Assembly: GCF_021869535.1 (NCBI RefSeq)
Contig: NW_026262712.1
Coordinates: 65,094,100-65,158,099, forward strand
DNA: 64,000 nt
DNA from: Mytilus californianus
Lineage: Eukaryota > Mollusca > Bivalvia > Mytilida > Mytilidae
Reading direction: 5' to 3'
Part shown: piece after piece, positions 13,611 through 24,412 of the stretch
How the letters are laid out: the number at the start of each line of letters is the position of its first letter
Position numbering within the stretch: position 1 is the stretch's first letter
Notes under the pieces: generated by a model
Told to the model about the DNA's origin: nothing
Databases searched by the model: none
What the model saw: only the letters and a program-made list of their open reading frames with translations
Position numbers and translations under genes: made by a program

Positions 13611-14001
13611 AAACTCAATTGATATTTTATAGTGTGTCTTTCTATGTTCTTATGTTACACTATTGTTTCAGATAAGGGTGAAAGTTTGGTACCATTAAAA
13701 CGTTTAAAACCCGCTGCAATTGTTTGCAACTGTCCTAAGTCAGGAATCTGATGTTCAGTAGTTGTCGTTTGTTGATGTGGTTCATAAGTGTTTCTCGTTT
13801 CTCGTTTTTTATATAGATTAGACCGTTGGTTTTCCCGTTTGAATGGTTTTACACTAGCAATTTTTGGAGCCCTTTATAGCTTGCTGTTCGTTGTGAGCCA
13901 AGGCTCCGTGTTGAAGACTGTACTTTGACCTATAATGGTTTACTTTTATAAATTTTGACTTGGATGGAGAGTTGTCTCATTGGCACTCATACCACATCTT
14001 C

Positions 14002-16738
14002 TTATATCTATATCAGAAACTATAAATATTTACTTCAATACGTTTCAACAAGATATCATGTAAATCAGGACATTCTTGTAATGGATTCCAGGAAATTATG
14101 GTGGTTAGTTTAGTTTCAAGTATCATCACTATAGAGGATATTCAAATTAGATCTTTTTCATGTAAAAGATGATATGCTTCTGGTTATGTATGGTTGCTTT
14201 CCCGAACTAATAGTCTAATATTGTAACAGGAGGTTTGCCAATGGAGAGATTTCTGTCTTTTCCTGTACAAGAATTTGACAACACATTTATATTCGAAGTC
14301 GTTATTTTAATGAGATTTGCAAATGAACTATTTTGTCTGAAAATTTGTGTATTTCATGTATTAAAATTGCCAGGATAATATCTTTCATAAACAAATATCA
14401 CATTACTTTCCAGACCAAACACAACTATGGTTACCGCAGGTCTGTATTATAAATTTTTCAAACAATTTTAGGGATTATCATTTGGAGAGTGACATTCTGT
14501 GTTTCAGCTATTCACCGGCAAAATAACCAAGAGGCATCTGAAGGTCAACATTTAATTTTTAACAGTATACCGATGTCTACATAACATGCCAAGCTTTCAA
14601 ACGTACAAAAATTCTTTTTCATTATTATCAACTGAAAGAATGCCTTAATTTGACTTATTCTAGAATACAGGAAAAATTTCAGCGGCTTACAGGCTTATGT
14701 CTGTTGATCTTACAGAGATGATTAGTTGGTTTAAAATGGTTGTGCACTCATAGTTGTTATGGCGCAAGTATAGAGGCGCAAATAATACACGCTCTTTAGA
14801 ACAGATAGAATTTCATGTTATCCCGCCAAGAAGAAAGTGAAATATACAAGGCGACAAACAGAATGTTGGACAGAACACTTATTTCCCTAATCACAGTGTG
14901 AGAGAAATAAAATATTCAAAGCAGAGGTATGTAAGACATATAAAATCTAACCCCTTACTAAAGATGTAGTTGACAGGAAAATCGCTTCTACTCAAGGATA
15001 ACAAATTTCTTCCATCTCGTTTTATTCATAATAATGTCCGATTCAAAAAACGATAAAAAGTTTGATACAATGTTATACAAAGTATGATTAAATGTCATGG
15101 GGAGCAAGTTGTTAAATTCAACGTAGATATGCGTTATATCACAGTCCTGTCAAAAAACGAAATGGAAATATCGAAATCCATCTTTAAATTGGCTATAGTG
15201 ATGTTTGGCAAATGTGTACCTTGTGTACTTGTTTTTATGTTGTAAAATAGTAAAGGACAAAATGTGAAGTTAGCGTCATAAAGACAACAACCCAGCAACA
15301 AACGTTCAATAAACGTAGACACTACGTATAACTAGTTAACTTAATTGTCAAAAACACCTACGATGAACTGATATTTTCCAGAGAACATGACATGAACACA
15401 CTGTAGGGTTTGGGGCTGAACATTAAATATCGTTGTTTGTGTTTTGTATGATTTAATTTAGTGCTTTGCACATTTTGAAGGATATTATCGATACGAAAAC
15501 ATGGTTTATTATTATGTCTTAACAAAATCTTAATCTTAAGTATCATATAAATCCAAAGATAGTATAACATACATTTTATAAATATCGCACACTTGTGTAA
15601 TTCTAGATAAGTCTAAACAGGAAAGGTTTGGGATTTAAATATATGCGTCGAACTCTTGGTCTTCTAAACACCTTTATATGCCACACAATTGACTTTCTTG
15701 TATCTGCAATGAAATAATTATTTTGAAATATAGTTTGAGTCGTATTTTACTCTGAACAAGCCCATAAATCGAACAGTAAAGACAATTTGATATTAAAAAC
15801 ATTATGCAACAAGAGGAAATTTTTCAAAAAGTAAAGTTGAGTGTCTTGACTTAAATGTTCAATGAATTTCCTAATATAATATCTTTATTGAACGGTATGA
15901 ACAAAAAACAAAAATAGAATAGAATAACAAGAAACGCGAGATCAAAATCAAATGTTGGTGTTTGTTCATACAAAAAAACTTATGAACATTCGATCTTTGA
16001 CAGGAAGATATATGGTCGTCTATGATTAATTTTCCTTAATGAATTAACTACTGTCTCAGCATATACATCCTTGTAGGCGAAGATAAAATACATTATCGGT
16101 GTTATAACTGTCTGTATCCCTCTGCTCAGCTCTATATAAAATTAGATATCACGGCTTTGTGACGTCAAATACGTTAACCCGTCGTGAATAACTTTTACCC
16201 GGACATATCACCGACGTCATAATGAAAGAGCCGACGTTGAGAAGTTTGATTCGAACTTATTAAGTCATCTTCCAGTTTGCTGGTGAAACAATGAAAAACA
16301 TTTGTTTCTATCATGAAAAAAACAAAAATACAATCCGATAAATCAATTATCAGCTTTTCATCATATTTATATTGTAAAATATATCAACTGCTCTACACAA
16401 TATGAATCCTTTTTGAAATCGTTCGCTGCGCTCACTCGACAAAAAGCTTCATATTGTGACTCGAAGCTGATATTTTACAATATGAATAATTTTATGCAGA
16501 CAGCCTGATAATCGGTACTGAACGCAAAAGACGATTCTCATATCAGTTGCATTGAGAACAAGGGGAAGCGCAAACTGTAAGATTATTGCTGAACAACTAA
16601 ACGAACAAACAGCAAGCTGGTGGATTCAGAGTATTTGTGTAATGATCTTAGAAATTTGCTGAAAATTTGTTTATATTATAGACCATGCCATGCACTCTTC
16701 AACTTCGTACTTTATTGACATTTTAACTTTTTTTATTC
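14002..16738. other. AT-rich noncoding DNA
   Basis: No gene was seen. At 16365-16495 the word tattgtaaaatat and its reverse complement flank a GC-richer segment (cgttcgctgcgctcactcg), suggesting another small inverted-repeat element. Confidence 0.4.
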
Positions 16739-16786
16739 GATCGTCACTGATGAAACTTTTGTAGACGAAACGCGCATCTGGTGTAC
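16739..16786 (+). ncRNA. Hammerhead-like ribozyme motif, copy 1
   Basis: In order the strand shows GATCGTCA, the conserved core CTGATGA (16747-16753), a short stem-loop ending in GAC, the conserved GAAA (16767-16770), a CGCGCA stretch and a TC cleavage dinucleotide. Then comes TGGTG, which pairs with the CGTCA before the core to make stem I. That is the order of a type I hammerhead. The pair closing stem II (A against C) and the outer pair of stem III are mismatched, so activity is doubtful. Hammerheads are known in Penelope-like elements and bivalve retrozymes. Confidence 0.5.
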
Positions 16787-17344
16787 AAACTGATAAGCCT
16801 GATATCTTTGATGAAATGGATAAATGGCAAATTTGACATAAAAAAGGAAAACTTTTTCGAAAAACAAAGATGACTAACGTTGTTTTTCAATTTTCAACTT
16901 AAAGATGTACTTTGGTGAAATAACAAAAATCTAGAATCTAAAATTGATACTATAAGTCAGAAGAGCATTAGTTAAGAACAAAATAAGCTAAAATATTGAT
17001 AGGTTATGGAGCTTCTTTTCGAGATATTTAATTTAAAAAAAGGGCGGGATAAGGCTGACTCGGACTTTTACTTTATATTTGCATTGGTATATTATTTGGG
17101 TCTCAAATCGAAAGAAAAGAAATCTAGAATTTGCTTAAATTTTGGTATGGGTGTTATGGGCATAATATTTTACCCTGTATGGTAGGAAAAAAACCAAGGA
17201 GTCCGAACAACGTGACAAAAATTCCTAAACCTGACCTAAGTACATCCTTAAATTTGTTTTTGTATACACCAACATTCCAACATGAACTAAGAGTGGGTAT
17301 CTCAATGTGTCACAGTTGTGTGTAATCAGCACTTTGATAGTTTT
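16787..17344. other. Noncoding DNA before the minisatellite
   Basis: No exon, RNA or repeat could be supported here. Confidence 0.4.
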
Positions 17345-18492
17345 ATAAAAACTTCCGTGTGTTTTAGCAGTACTTTTGTATGTTTTATTCGTACTTTTGT
17401 GTGTTTTATTAGTACTTCTGTGTGGTTTATCGGCACTTCTGTGTGTTTTATCAGCAAGTATGTGTTTCGTCAGTACTTCTGTTTGTTTTATCAGCACTTG
17501 TGCGTGTTTTATCAGTACCTTTGTATGTTTTATCCGTACTTCTGTTTTTTTTATCAGCACTTGTGTGTGTTTTATCAGTACCTTTGTATGTTTTATTAGT
17601 ACTTCTGTGCGTTTTATCAGCACTTCTGTGTCTTTTATCAGTACTCTTGTGTGATTTATCAATACTTCTGTGTGATGTATGAGTACTTCTGTGTATTTTA
17701 TCAGTAATTCTGTGTATTTAATCAGCACTCCTGTGTGATTTATCAGTACTTCTATGTGTTTTATGAGTACTTTTGAGTGTTTTATCAGCACTTCTGTGTC
17801 TTTTATCAGTACTCCTGTGTGATTTATCAGTACTTCTGTGTGATTTATCAGTACTTCTGTGTGATTAATCAGTACTCCTGTGTGATTTATCAGTACTCCT
17901 GTGTGATTTATCAGTACTTCTGTGTGATTTATCAGTACTTCTGTGTGATGTATCAGTACTCCTGTGTGATTTACCAGTACGCCAGAGTACTCCTGTGTGA
18001 TTGATCATTACTTCTGTGTGATTGATCATTACTCCTGTGTGATTTGTCAGTACTCCTGTGTGATTTATCAGTACTTCTGTGTGATTTATCAGTACACCAG
18101 AGTACTCCTGTGTGATTAATCATTACTTCTGTGTGATTTATCAGTACTCCTGTGTGATTTATCAGTACTTCTGTGTGATTTATCAGTACTTCTGTGTGAT
18201 GTATCAGTACTCCTGTGTGATTTACCAGTACGCCAGAGTACTCCTGTGTGATTGATCATTACTTCTGTGTGATTGATCATTACTCCTGTGTGATTTGTCA
18301 GTACTCCTGTGTGATTTATCAGTACTTCTGTGTGATTTATCAGTACACCAGAGTACTCCTGTGTGATTAATCATTACTTCTGTGTGATTTATCAGTACTC
18401 CTGTGTGATTTATCAGTACTCCCGTGTGATTTATCAGTACTTCTGTGTGATTTATGCTTACTTCTGTGTGATTTATCAGTACTTCTGTGTGT
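17345..18492. repeat. 21-bp minisatellite array
   Basis: About 50 tandem copies of a 21-base unit, for example tttatcagtacttctgtgtga. The left third favours a gtgttt variant and the right part a gtgatt variant. A larger block with the word gccagagtactcctgtgtg recurs about 251 bases apart (17981 and 18232), showing duplication of whole blocks. Because 21 is a multiple of three, several frames on both strands stay open and give seven-residue repeats such as VLIKHTE. These are by-products, not genes. Confidence 0.95.
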
Positions 18493-18709
18493 TAATAAAA
18501 TAATAAAAAGGGCCCAAACAGCATCCTCAATTTTTTCATTAGGGGATCCCTGACAGGTCTAATTTTTAGCTTTTGGCTGCCCCCGCCTTTGCTGGTTTAA
18601 TCAATTTGGGAGGGAAAGTACAGGCATCGGGTAGGGAAAACTTTCGGGGCTGGGTTCCAGTCACGAAGTTTTTTGTATTTAGGGATTTTTTCACACTTTG
18701 CCGTCCGCG

Positions 18710-18794
18710 GAGCCCTTGTAGGGAATTGTGTGAACCCCATATTTATATTTTGGGAAAAACCCCTTAGCCCTTGTAGGGAATTGTGTAAACCCCA
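18710..18794 (+). repeat. Direct duplication in the retroelement leader
   Basis: The word agcccttgtagggaattgtg occurs twice, 56 bases apart (18711 and 18767), each followed by aacccc. It lies in the untranslated region before the gag frame, and its role is unknown. Confidence 0.7.
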
Positions 18795-19107
18795 AATCCA
18801 GTTAAGCACAGCACATTGCATTTCGCTTTTACAGAAAGAAGCAGCGAATCGCAAAGAAGAAAAGAAGAATAAGAGTAAGTGTCGGAATAGTTGTCCAATT
18901 TACACACATACACTAACTTCTCATTACATACGTCTGGGGTCAACTTAAAAGCTTGATCCCCAGTTATAAAATAGTGTTTTAATTAAATACCAAAAAAGAA
19001 AAAAAAACGAAACAAATCATTAAGTCACCCCTATAAGGTCAATATCCCTGTATCAGCCCAATTTAAATTTAAATTGTTTACTCCATAGTTTTCTCCCAAG
19101 TATAACC

Positions 19108-20832
19108 ATGGCTAGAGTGCATATCAACTCAGCTACTTTTGAGGAATTGCTATCCATCCCGGGGGTTGGGGCAAAGATTGCAGCAAAGATTTGGGAATTA
19201 AGGGAGGATAAGGGTATCCTGGAGTTAGAGGATCTCCGGGAAGTCCCGTACATGAGGATAACTGGGGCGGCCATGGATGCCATGGATTTTAGTACCTCCT
19301 TGCCAGCCAACAGGGGGCTAGTAAAATTTGCAAGTAGGAGATGGGGCACAAAGAAAAGGTGCAACGCATCGACAGTCTAATCCAGGCACGGGGCAGGGGC
19401 CACGCCACACATGAATATCCCACGCACGGGGGAGAAACACCAAGGGCAATGGCGGCTAGGTCATCTTCCCCACTCCAGCCACATCACCTTAACTTTCAGG
19501 ATGGTGGGGAACTTAACCGTGGGTTCAGGGAAGAAAGTGGGGGCTACCAGGACAAGTGGGATAGGCACATGCCTCAGTATTGTAATTCAAGAGACTACAG
19601 GTATGAAGGGGAAACACCTCGATCCCGGTACATCAATGCACGGGATACAGGCTGGGAAATGGGGGGCTTAGCTAACAGGTATACAGAGGGAAAGGGCCCA
19701 AGGTTTCGAAACTTCCATATGAAAAGTGAGACCCCAGTGTCGAGACATATCAGTAGCATGGGGTACCCAGGGGCAGCAAGACGGGGGATTGGGGATCAAA
19801 GGAGCTCTCGAAGGGATACATATGAACAACAGGAGGCTATAGTGGGGCCGGATACCCAGAGATTTCAAGACCGGTCAAGGGGGCCAACTGGGGGTAGACC
19901 ACCAATTCTGCAAAAGAGTCTCAGGTATGATGGAAAAACTAATTGGCAGGCTTTTTACGTCAAATTCTCTCGATTGGCACAGGTGAGTGGGTGGTCCCAA
20001 GGGGAGTGCAAAGATCAATTGTGCTGGTCCTTAGACGGAAAGCCCAGTGAGTTTTATGCCTTGTTTGTAGAAAGGAGGCATGATTTGTCCCATGAGGACC
20101 AAGTGAGTAAATTGGCCAAACGGTTTGGGTTTAATTAGTTGCCAGAAACAGCTCAGGTTCAATTTAGCATTGCAAGGCAAGGGGGGACAAAACCCTGGAG
20201 GAATGGGTCGACAGAGTCTTATCCCTCGCCACAAAAGCCTTTCGCCACTTGCCCGAGGATCACACGTACCAACAGGCGGTCATGAGGTTGTGCCAGGGGG
20301 CCGCAGACAAGGAAGGGGGATGTTGGCCTCAAATGCTAAGCCCAAAAGTATTGAGGAAGCCGTTGATAAAGTAAGGTGGCATCAGCATAACCACCAAGCA
20401 ATATATGGCCGCGCCGCAAGAAAAGAGGTAAAGAGTGTGAGCCCTGATACCAGAGGCAAGGGTGTTAAAAATTATACAGTATGCTCCACCACCAAGTCCG
20501 AAGCCAATGGGTCTACTTCCCCTAAATACGTCCGGGAGTTGCAAAATCAGTTTAGCGCTTTCAAAGGGGAGGTACAGGGAACCCTGGGGAATCTCATGTC
20601 GGAGATCCAAAAGTTATCCTTTGCAGTCAGGAACAATGTCCGGCCCGCATCGCGAAGTCTCTCTCCCAGGCCCTCCAATGGTGGCTGTTTCAACTGTGGG
20701 GAGGTAGGCCGTTTTAAAAGGGAGTGCCCTAAATACATGAGGTCTAGTTCTTCTAAACCAGGGGGCAAGCAAGTAACTTTCCAGGACACCAAGGGTCCGT
20801 TAAACTCCAACGGGTCGACTCAAGAGGTCTGA
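19108..20832 (+). pseudogene. Retroelement gag with HhH start and CCHC-type knuckle
   Basis: The frame opens at 19108 with a segment of about 50 residues (VHINSATFEELLSIPGVGAK and on to LEDLREVP) that reads like a ComEA-type helix-hairpin-helix DNA-binding motif. A Ser/Arg/Gly-rich linker follows (19341-20138 in another frame), then a capsid-like part with LRYDGKTNWQAFYVKF and LCWSLDGKPSEFY. After shifts near 20130-20190 and 20320 comes a zinc knuckle, CFNCGEVGRFKREC, near 20688. The knuckle histidine is replaced by arginine (GRF where GHF is usual), so metal binding is probably lost. An HhH unit at the start of gag is unusual as far as I know. Confidence 0.7.
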
Positions 20833-22845
20833 GTCCGGCCCCTATACCAAAAAGTATAAAGGACCTCAAAATAAGCCAGAGTCCCTCATACTTAGATAGG
20901 GAGGGTACAATAAGTCAAATAGGGATGGCCCATGGGGACCCATTTGTTCTATCAGGGGGGTCTTCTTTCAAACAGACCACTGATTTGCAGCAACTGCCGA
21001 TACAGGGCATACTGGTCGAAAAACCCTCTCCACAAGAACCAGGGGTCGAGAGATCCCCTCCTTCTGGGACCGATAAAGTACAACCAGGTCCTTACTCTCA
21101 AATTAACGTGGATCCGGCACAAACAATATTGAGCAAAGAGGCTCAGTTGGAAAAAATATTAAAGTCTGGGGTAATCCAAACGTCCATATCAGATACGTAA
21201 GAGGGATGGCAGCGTGCGGTGGTGTGTGGACTATAGAAAAGTCAACAGGGCCTGTTCCCGCGATGTTTTCCCTTTACCCTTAGTAGAAGGGCAGGTAATG
21301 TGTGGTACTCGAAGCTGGAAGTGCGACCTGTTTAGAAGAAAAGTGGAATTTTTTGGAAGGAAGGGTTGTGGGTCCGGAGGATATGGAAATAGGCCCAGGA
21401 TATGTAAAAGATGTAAAGAACTGGCCGGTACCCCGAAACTCTTTTGCAAATTATCACAGGGCGTTCATTAAGGGTTATACGAACCTAACATTACCGCTTC
21501 AAGCCTTGACCGGAAAGCGTCCTTATTCCTGGGGGAAGAGCAACACGAGTCCTTTGACAAACTTAGGGAGGCTATGGTTTCAGCGCCTGTTCTATCATTG
21601 GCCAATGCAACAGTCCCTTTTATATTGGACACTGATGCCTCTGATAAGGCCATTGGGGCAGAACTATTGCAAGTCCAAGGGGGGCAGGAACGAGTCATTT
21701 CCTATGCTAGCTTTACTGTCACTCCAGAACAACAAAAATATTGTACCATCCGGAAGGAGCTATTGGCCATTGTCAGGTTCACTAGGCTATTCAGACACAA
21801 CTTGCTGGGCCGGCGGTTTGTGGTTCGAACCGACCACAACAGCCTCACATGGCTGACCATATTTAAGGAACCTCAGGAACAATTAGCAAGATGGCTGGAA
21901 GAAATCAGTCAATTTGACATGGAAATCAAACATCGACCTGGGGCTAAACATCCCAATGCTGACGCCTTGTTCCGCTTGCCCCAGGAGGGCCCTTGTCCCG
22001 AGTTCCGAGTAGAGCTGGGTCTAGCCAATTTGCCCTGTGGGGGTGTACTTACTGTACCAGAGCCCAACAAAATTGGGGGCAGTTCACAGTCAATGTCGAT
22101 GATACGATATCATTGGCGAAAAAATCAGCCAGTGTTAAACAAACCAGAGGCGCACCGGAGCAGGTGGTACAGATATCCCGGGTATCTGTGTCTAGAATAG
22201 GGGACGAGTTAGTCATATGGACCGAGGGTGAGGGTGATATCTGGGTGCAGGAAATAGGGGAAGACGCTGGGGTTAACTTGGGAGCCAGTCGGGAGGAATT
22301 GTTGGGGAATCAAAGTACGGACCTGGAATTAAAATTGGTGGTTCAATGGAGGAAGACAAAGAAAGAACCCTCTGAGGCGGAACTTTTCTTGAGCAGCCCT
22401 GCTACTAAATGTTATTGTTTGAACAAGGAATTATTTGTCTTGGGGGAGAATAACGTCCTGTTCAAAGAGAGTCCGACGAGTGGTTCAAAAAGGGTGGTTA
22501 TCCCACAAAAAATGCGACAAAAGCTTATGGGACTGTGTCATGATGTTCCTGCAGCTGGCCATCAAGGGGGGGGGGGCGAACATATCAAAGGATCAAATAG
22601 CAGTATTACTGGAGGGGGATGAAGAGAGACATCGAAAAGTATGTATTGAGTTGCGCCCTGTGTAGTGCGACACGTTCCAACCGACATCCCATGGTAAAAC
22701 ATCATGCAGGGGCACCAATGGAAAGGGTTCATTTGGACTTCGTGGGCCCCCTCCCCAAAACCGAACGAGGTAATGAACACATGGTAACCCTGCACTCTAA
22801 AGGGGGTTTCTTTCAGATGGAAAACGCAGGGGACAAAGAAAAATA
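20833..22845 (+). pseudogene. Retroelement pol: partial RT, RNase H, integrase zinc finger
   Basis: A reverse transcriptase start is visible (RWCVDYRKVNRACSRDVFPL, near 21214). The palm with its catalytic YxDD box is missing. Sequence resumes at the thumb/connection (WPVPRN, FANYHRAFIKGYTNLTLPLQ) near 21420. RNase H is well kept at 21574-21990: FILDTDASDKAIGAELL, RKELLAIV, RTDHNSLTWL and NADAL carry the acidic residues. The integrase H2C2 finger is split by a shift at a G run (HDVPAAGHQG, then KRDIEKYVLSCALC). The first core segment, HLDFVGPLPKTERGNEHM, ends abruptly, so most of the integrase core is deleted. No protease active site was found. Confidence 0.8.
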
Positions 22846-22849
22846 ACAG

Positions 22850-23787
22850 AAAGAAACAGGAACAGAAACAGAGGCACAGGGGGATGGCAGCCCGCCATCC
22901 CAACAGCTGCAGGATGACCAAAACCTCACATATTGAGGAGGAGTTTGTGGTCACAGTACCGGAGGAAGAGCTGCAGGGACTGGAGGACCCAGAGGTGCTG
23001 GGGAACCAAGGGCCCCAACAGAGGTAGGTGGGGATGGGGTCCAGAGCACCCACAGGGGAAGAAGGAGGGGAGCTGGTAGGAGGGTCCGAGGGGAAAGCCA
23101 CCTTGGGAGAGGCTGAGAGAGAAGGTGGGGGAAAAGAAAAAGAAAAAAAAGCAGGAAGCGGGTGGCCAAGAGGCAGGAGAGGGCAGAGGCCAGATCCCCA
23201 CCTCAAGTAGCAGGCAAAGTGCAGACAGTCTCGTTCCCGGGTGGTGGGGAAAGGCCCGTGATCAGGATAGGGTATGTCAGGACCGACCTGGAGGCCCAGC
23301 CCTCGATGAGGTGGAAACACCTTGCTCTGTGGGGCAGGGTGGATCAGTTGGGATTGGACTCTCATGTCCAGTTTCCGGCTGTGAAGCCTGGACAGAGGGG
23401 CACATCCTTGCTGAACACGTGGCGGAGGTGTTTAGGGACCTGAGTGTGTCGGATCCCGGGTTGGCGAGGGTCCGCCTCACCTCCCTCAATACGTTGTTCA
23501 GAGCCCTAGGAGGGGGAGCTGTGGGGGACCCCATCCGTTGGGTGATTGTGAAGCTGGAGACTGCGGGGATACCCAAGGAGGAATTGGGCGCTGAATGGGG
23601 AGCCATGGCAGTGGTGTGTAGATTGGCGCAGTGGGAGGTCCCCCGGACCTTTTCTCTGTCGCCAATCAACTCTCCTGCAGTCCTCATGCATTGGCGGGCT
23701 AAGGTAGAGTTGATGGCTCTCCTTCAGGTTGGTCAGCGCCGAGCCATTCGGGGGGAAGTGAAACCTCAGCTCCAGCGTCTTCTGTGA
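22850..23787 (+). pseudogene. Third retroelement frame: low-complexity lead and C2H2 finger region
   Basis: After pol comes a Glu/Gly/Lys-rich stretch, then an open frame to 23787. It contains CPVSGCEAWTEGHILAEHV, a C-x4-C ... H-x4-H zinc-finger arrangement, followed by a helical region (VRLTSLNTLFRALGG; FSLSPINSPAVLMHWR). The frame continues after a stop into the TatD-like part, so the two probably formed one protein. I do not know a function for the helical region. A long open frame on the opposite strand (22562-23365) is a shadow made by skewed composition. Confidence 0.6.
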
Positions 23788-24412
23788 TCCGAAGACTTTG
23801 CCCAGTTTGCCACTTAGGCTGGAACCGGGAGGGGTCGGGGCGGTGGGGATCCACCCACAGAGTGCCGGCCAGTTTCAGGATGCTGTGGAACATCGGTTTC
23901 ACACGCTGGTGACCCACCCCATGCCCGCCAGCTCCCTTCCTTAAAGTGGGCCCTCCTGTCCTGTCGCTTCGACCAGCCAGTGGTCTTGCACATACGGGAT
24001 GGCAGGGCGGACCCGGTTCACGCCAGGGCACATCGAGAGGTATTGAAGGTTATGGCAGGTGTGGTGATCAACCCGGTTCAGTTGATCCACCTTCACTGTT
24101 TCCAGGGGAGATCAACCAGGTGAAGGAGTGGTAGCAAACCTACTGTAATGCCTACTTTGGGTTTGGCCTGGGAGTCCACTCCTTCAGCCCGGTGCAGAGG
24201 GACGCCCTGAGGATAGTGCCGCCGCAGCGTATCCTTTTGGAGAGTGATGCCCCTAACTCCCCCCCAGCCAAGGGTAAGGCATGGACACCCTCATCACTTG
24301 TATGAGGTGGCCAAGGCAGTAGGAGAAGTGAGGGCGGAGTCTCCTAGGGAATTGTTGCGGCTGGCATATTTGAATGGGGGTCGTCTCTATGGGGTGGATG
24401 GGGTCCTGTAGG
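23788..24412 (+). pseudogene. TatD-family metal-dependent nuclease remnant
   Basis: Three frames together show the order of TatD-family deoxyribonuclease motifs: GGVGAVGIHPQSAG (near 23828), FDQPVVLHIRDG (near 23970), LIHLHCFQG (near 24081), YFGFGLGVHSF (near 24152), RILLESDAPNSPP (near 24230) and YEVAKAVGEV ... LNGGRLYG up to about 24396. Frameshifts occur near 24110 and 24300, with a stop just after the HCF motif. The N-terminal metal-binding HxH and the segment with the catalytic glutamate are not visible. The family is established from the motif order. The link to the retroelement is inferred from position, strand and composition. Confidence 0.7.

Larger units (their letters stand above)
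12681..14001. mobile_element. Inverted-arm retroelement remnant enclosing a reverse transcriptase
   Basis: The left arm (about 12681-12943) starts gaagatgtggtatg. The right arm (about 13741-14001) is its reverse complement over roughly 260 bases with modest divergence. A truncated reverse transcriptase frame lies between them on the minus strand. Penelope-like elements are known to carry terminal repeats in direct or inverted orientation, which fits. Alternatively, two copies of dispersed repeat A may simply have inserted in opposite orientation on either side of a retroelement fragment. Confidence 0.55.

Noticed and set aside
17225..17791. Long open frames over the minisatellite on both strands
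   Set aside because: They come from a stop-free 21-base unit whose length is a multiple of three. Several frames are open at once and none has splice borders or a recognisable domain.
22562..23365. 267-codon Pro/Ser-rich frame on the minus strand
   Set aside because: It overlaps pol and the third frame of the retroelement, whose motifs are on the plus strand. The openness follows from the strong purine skew.
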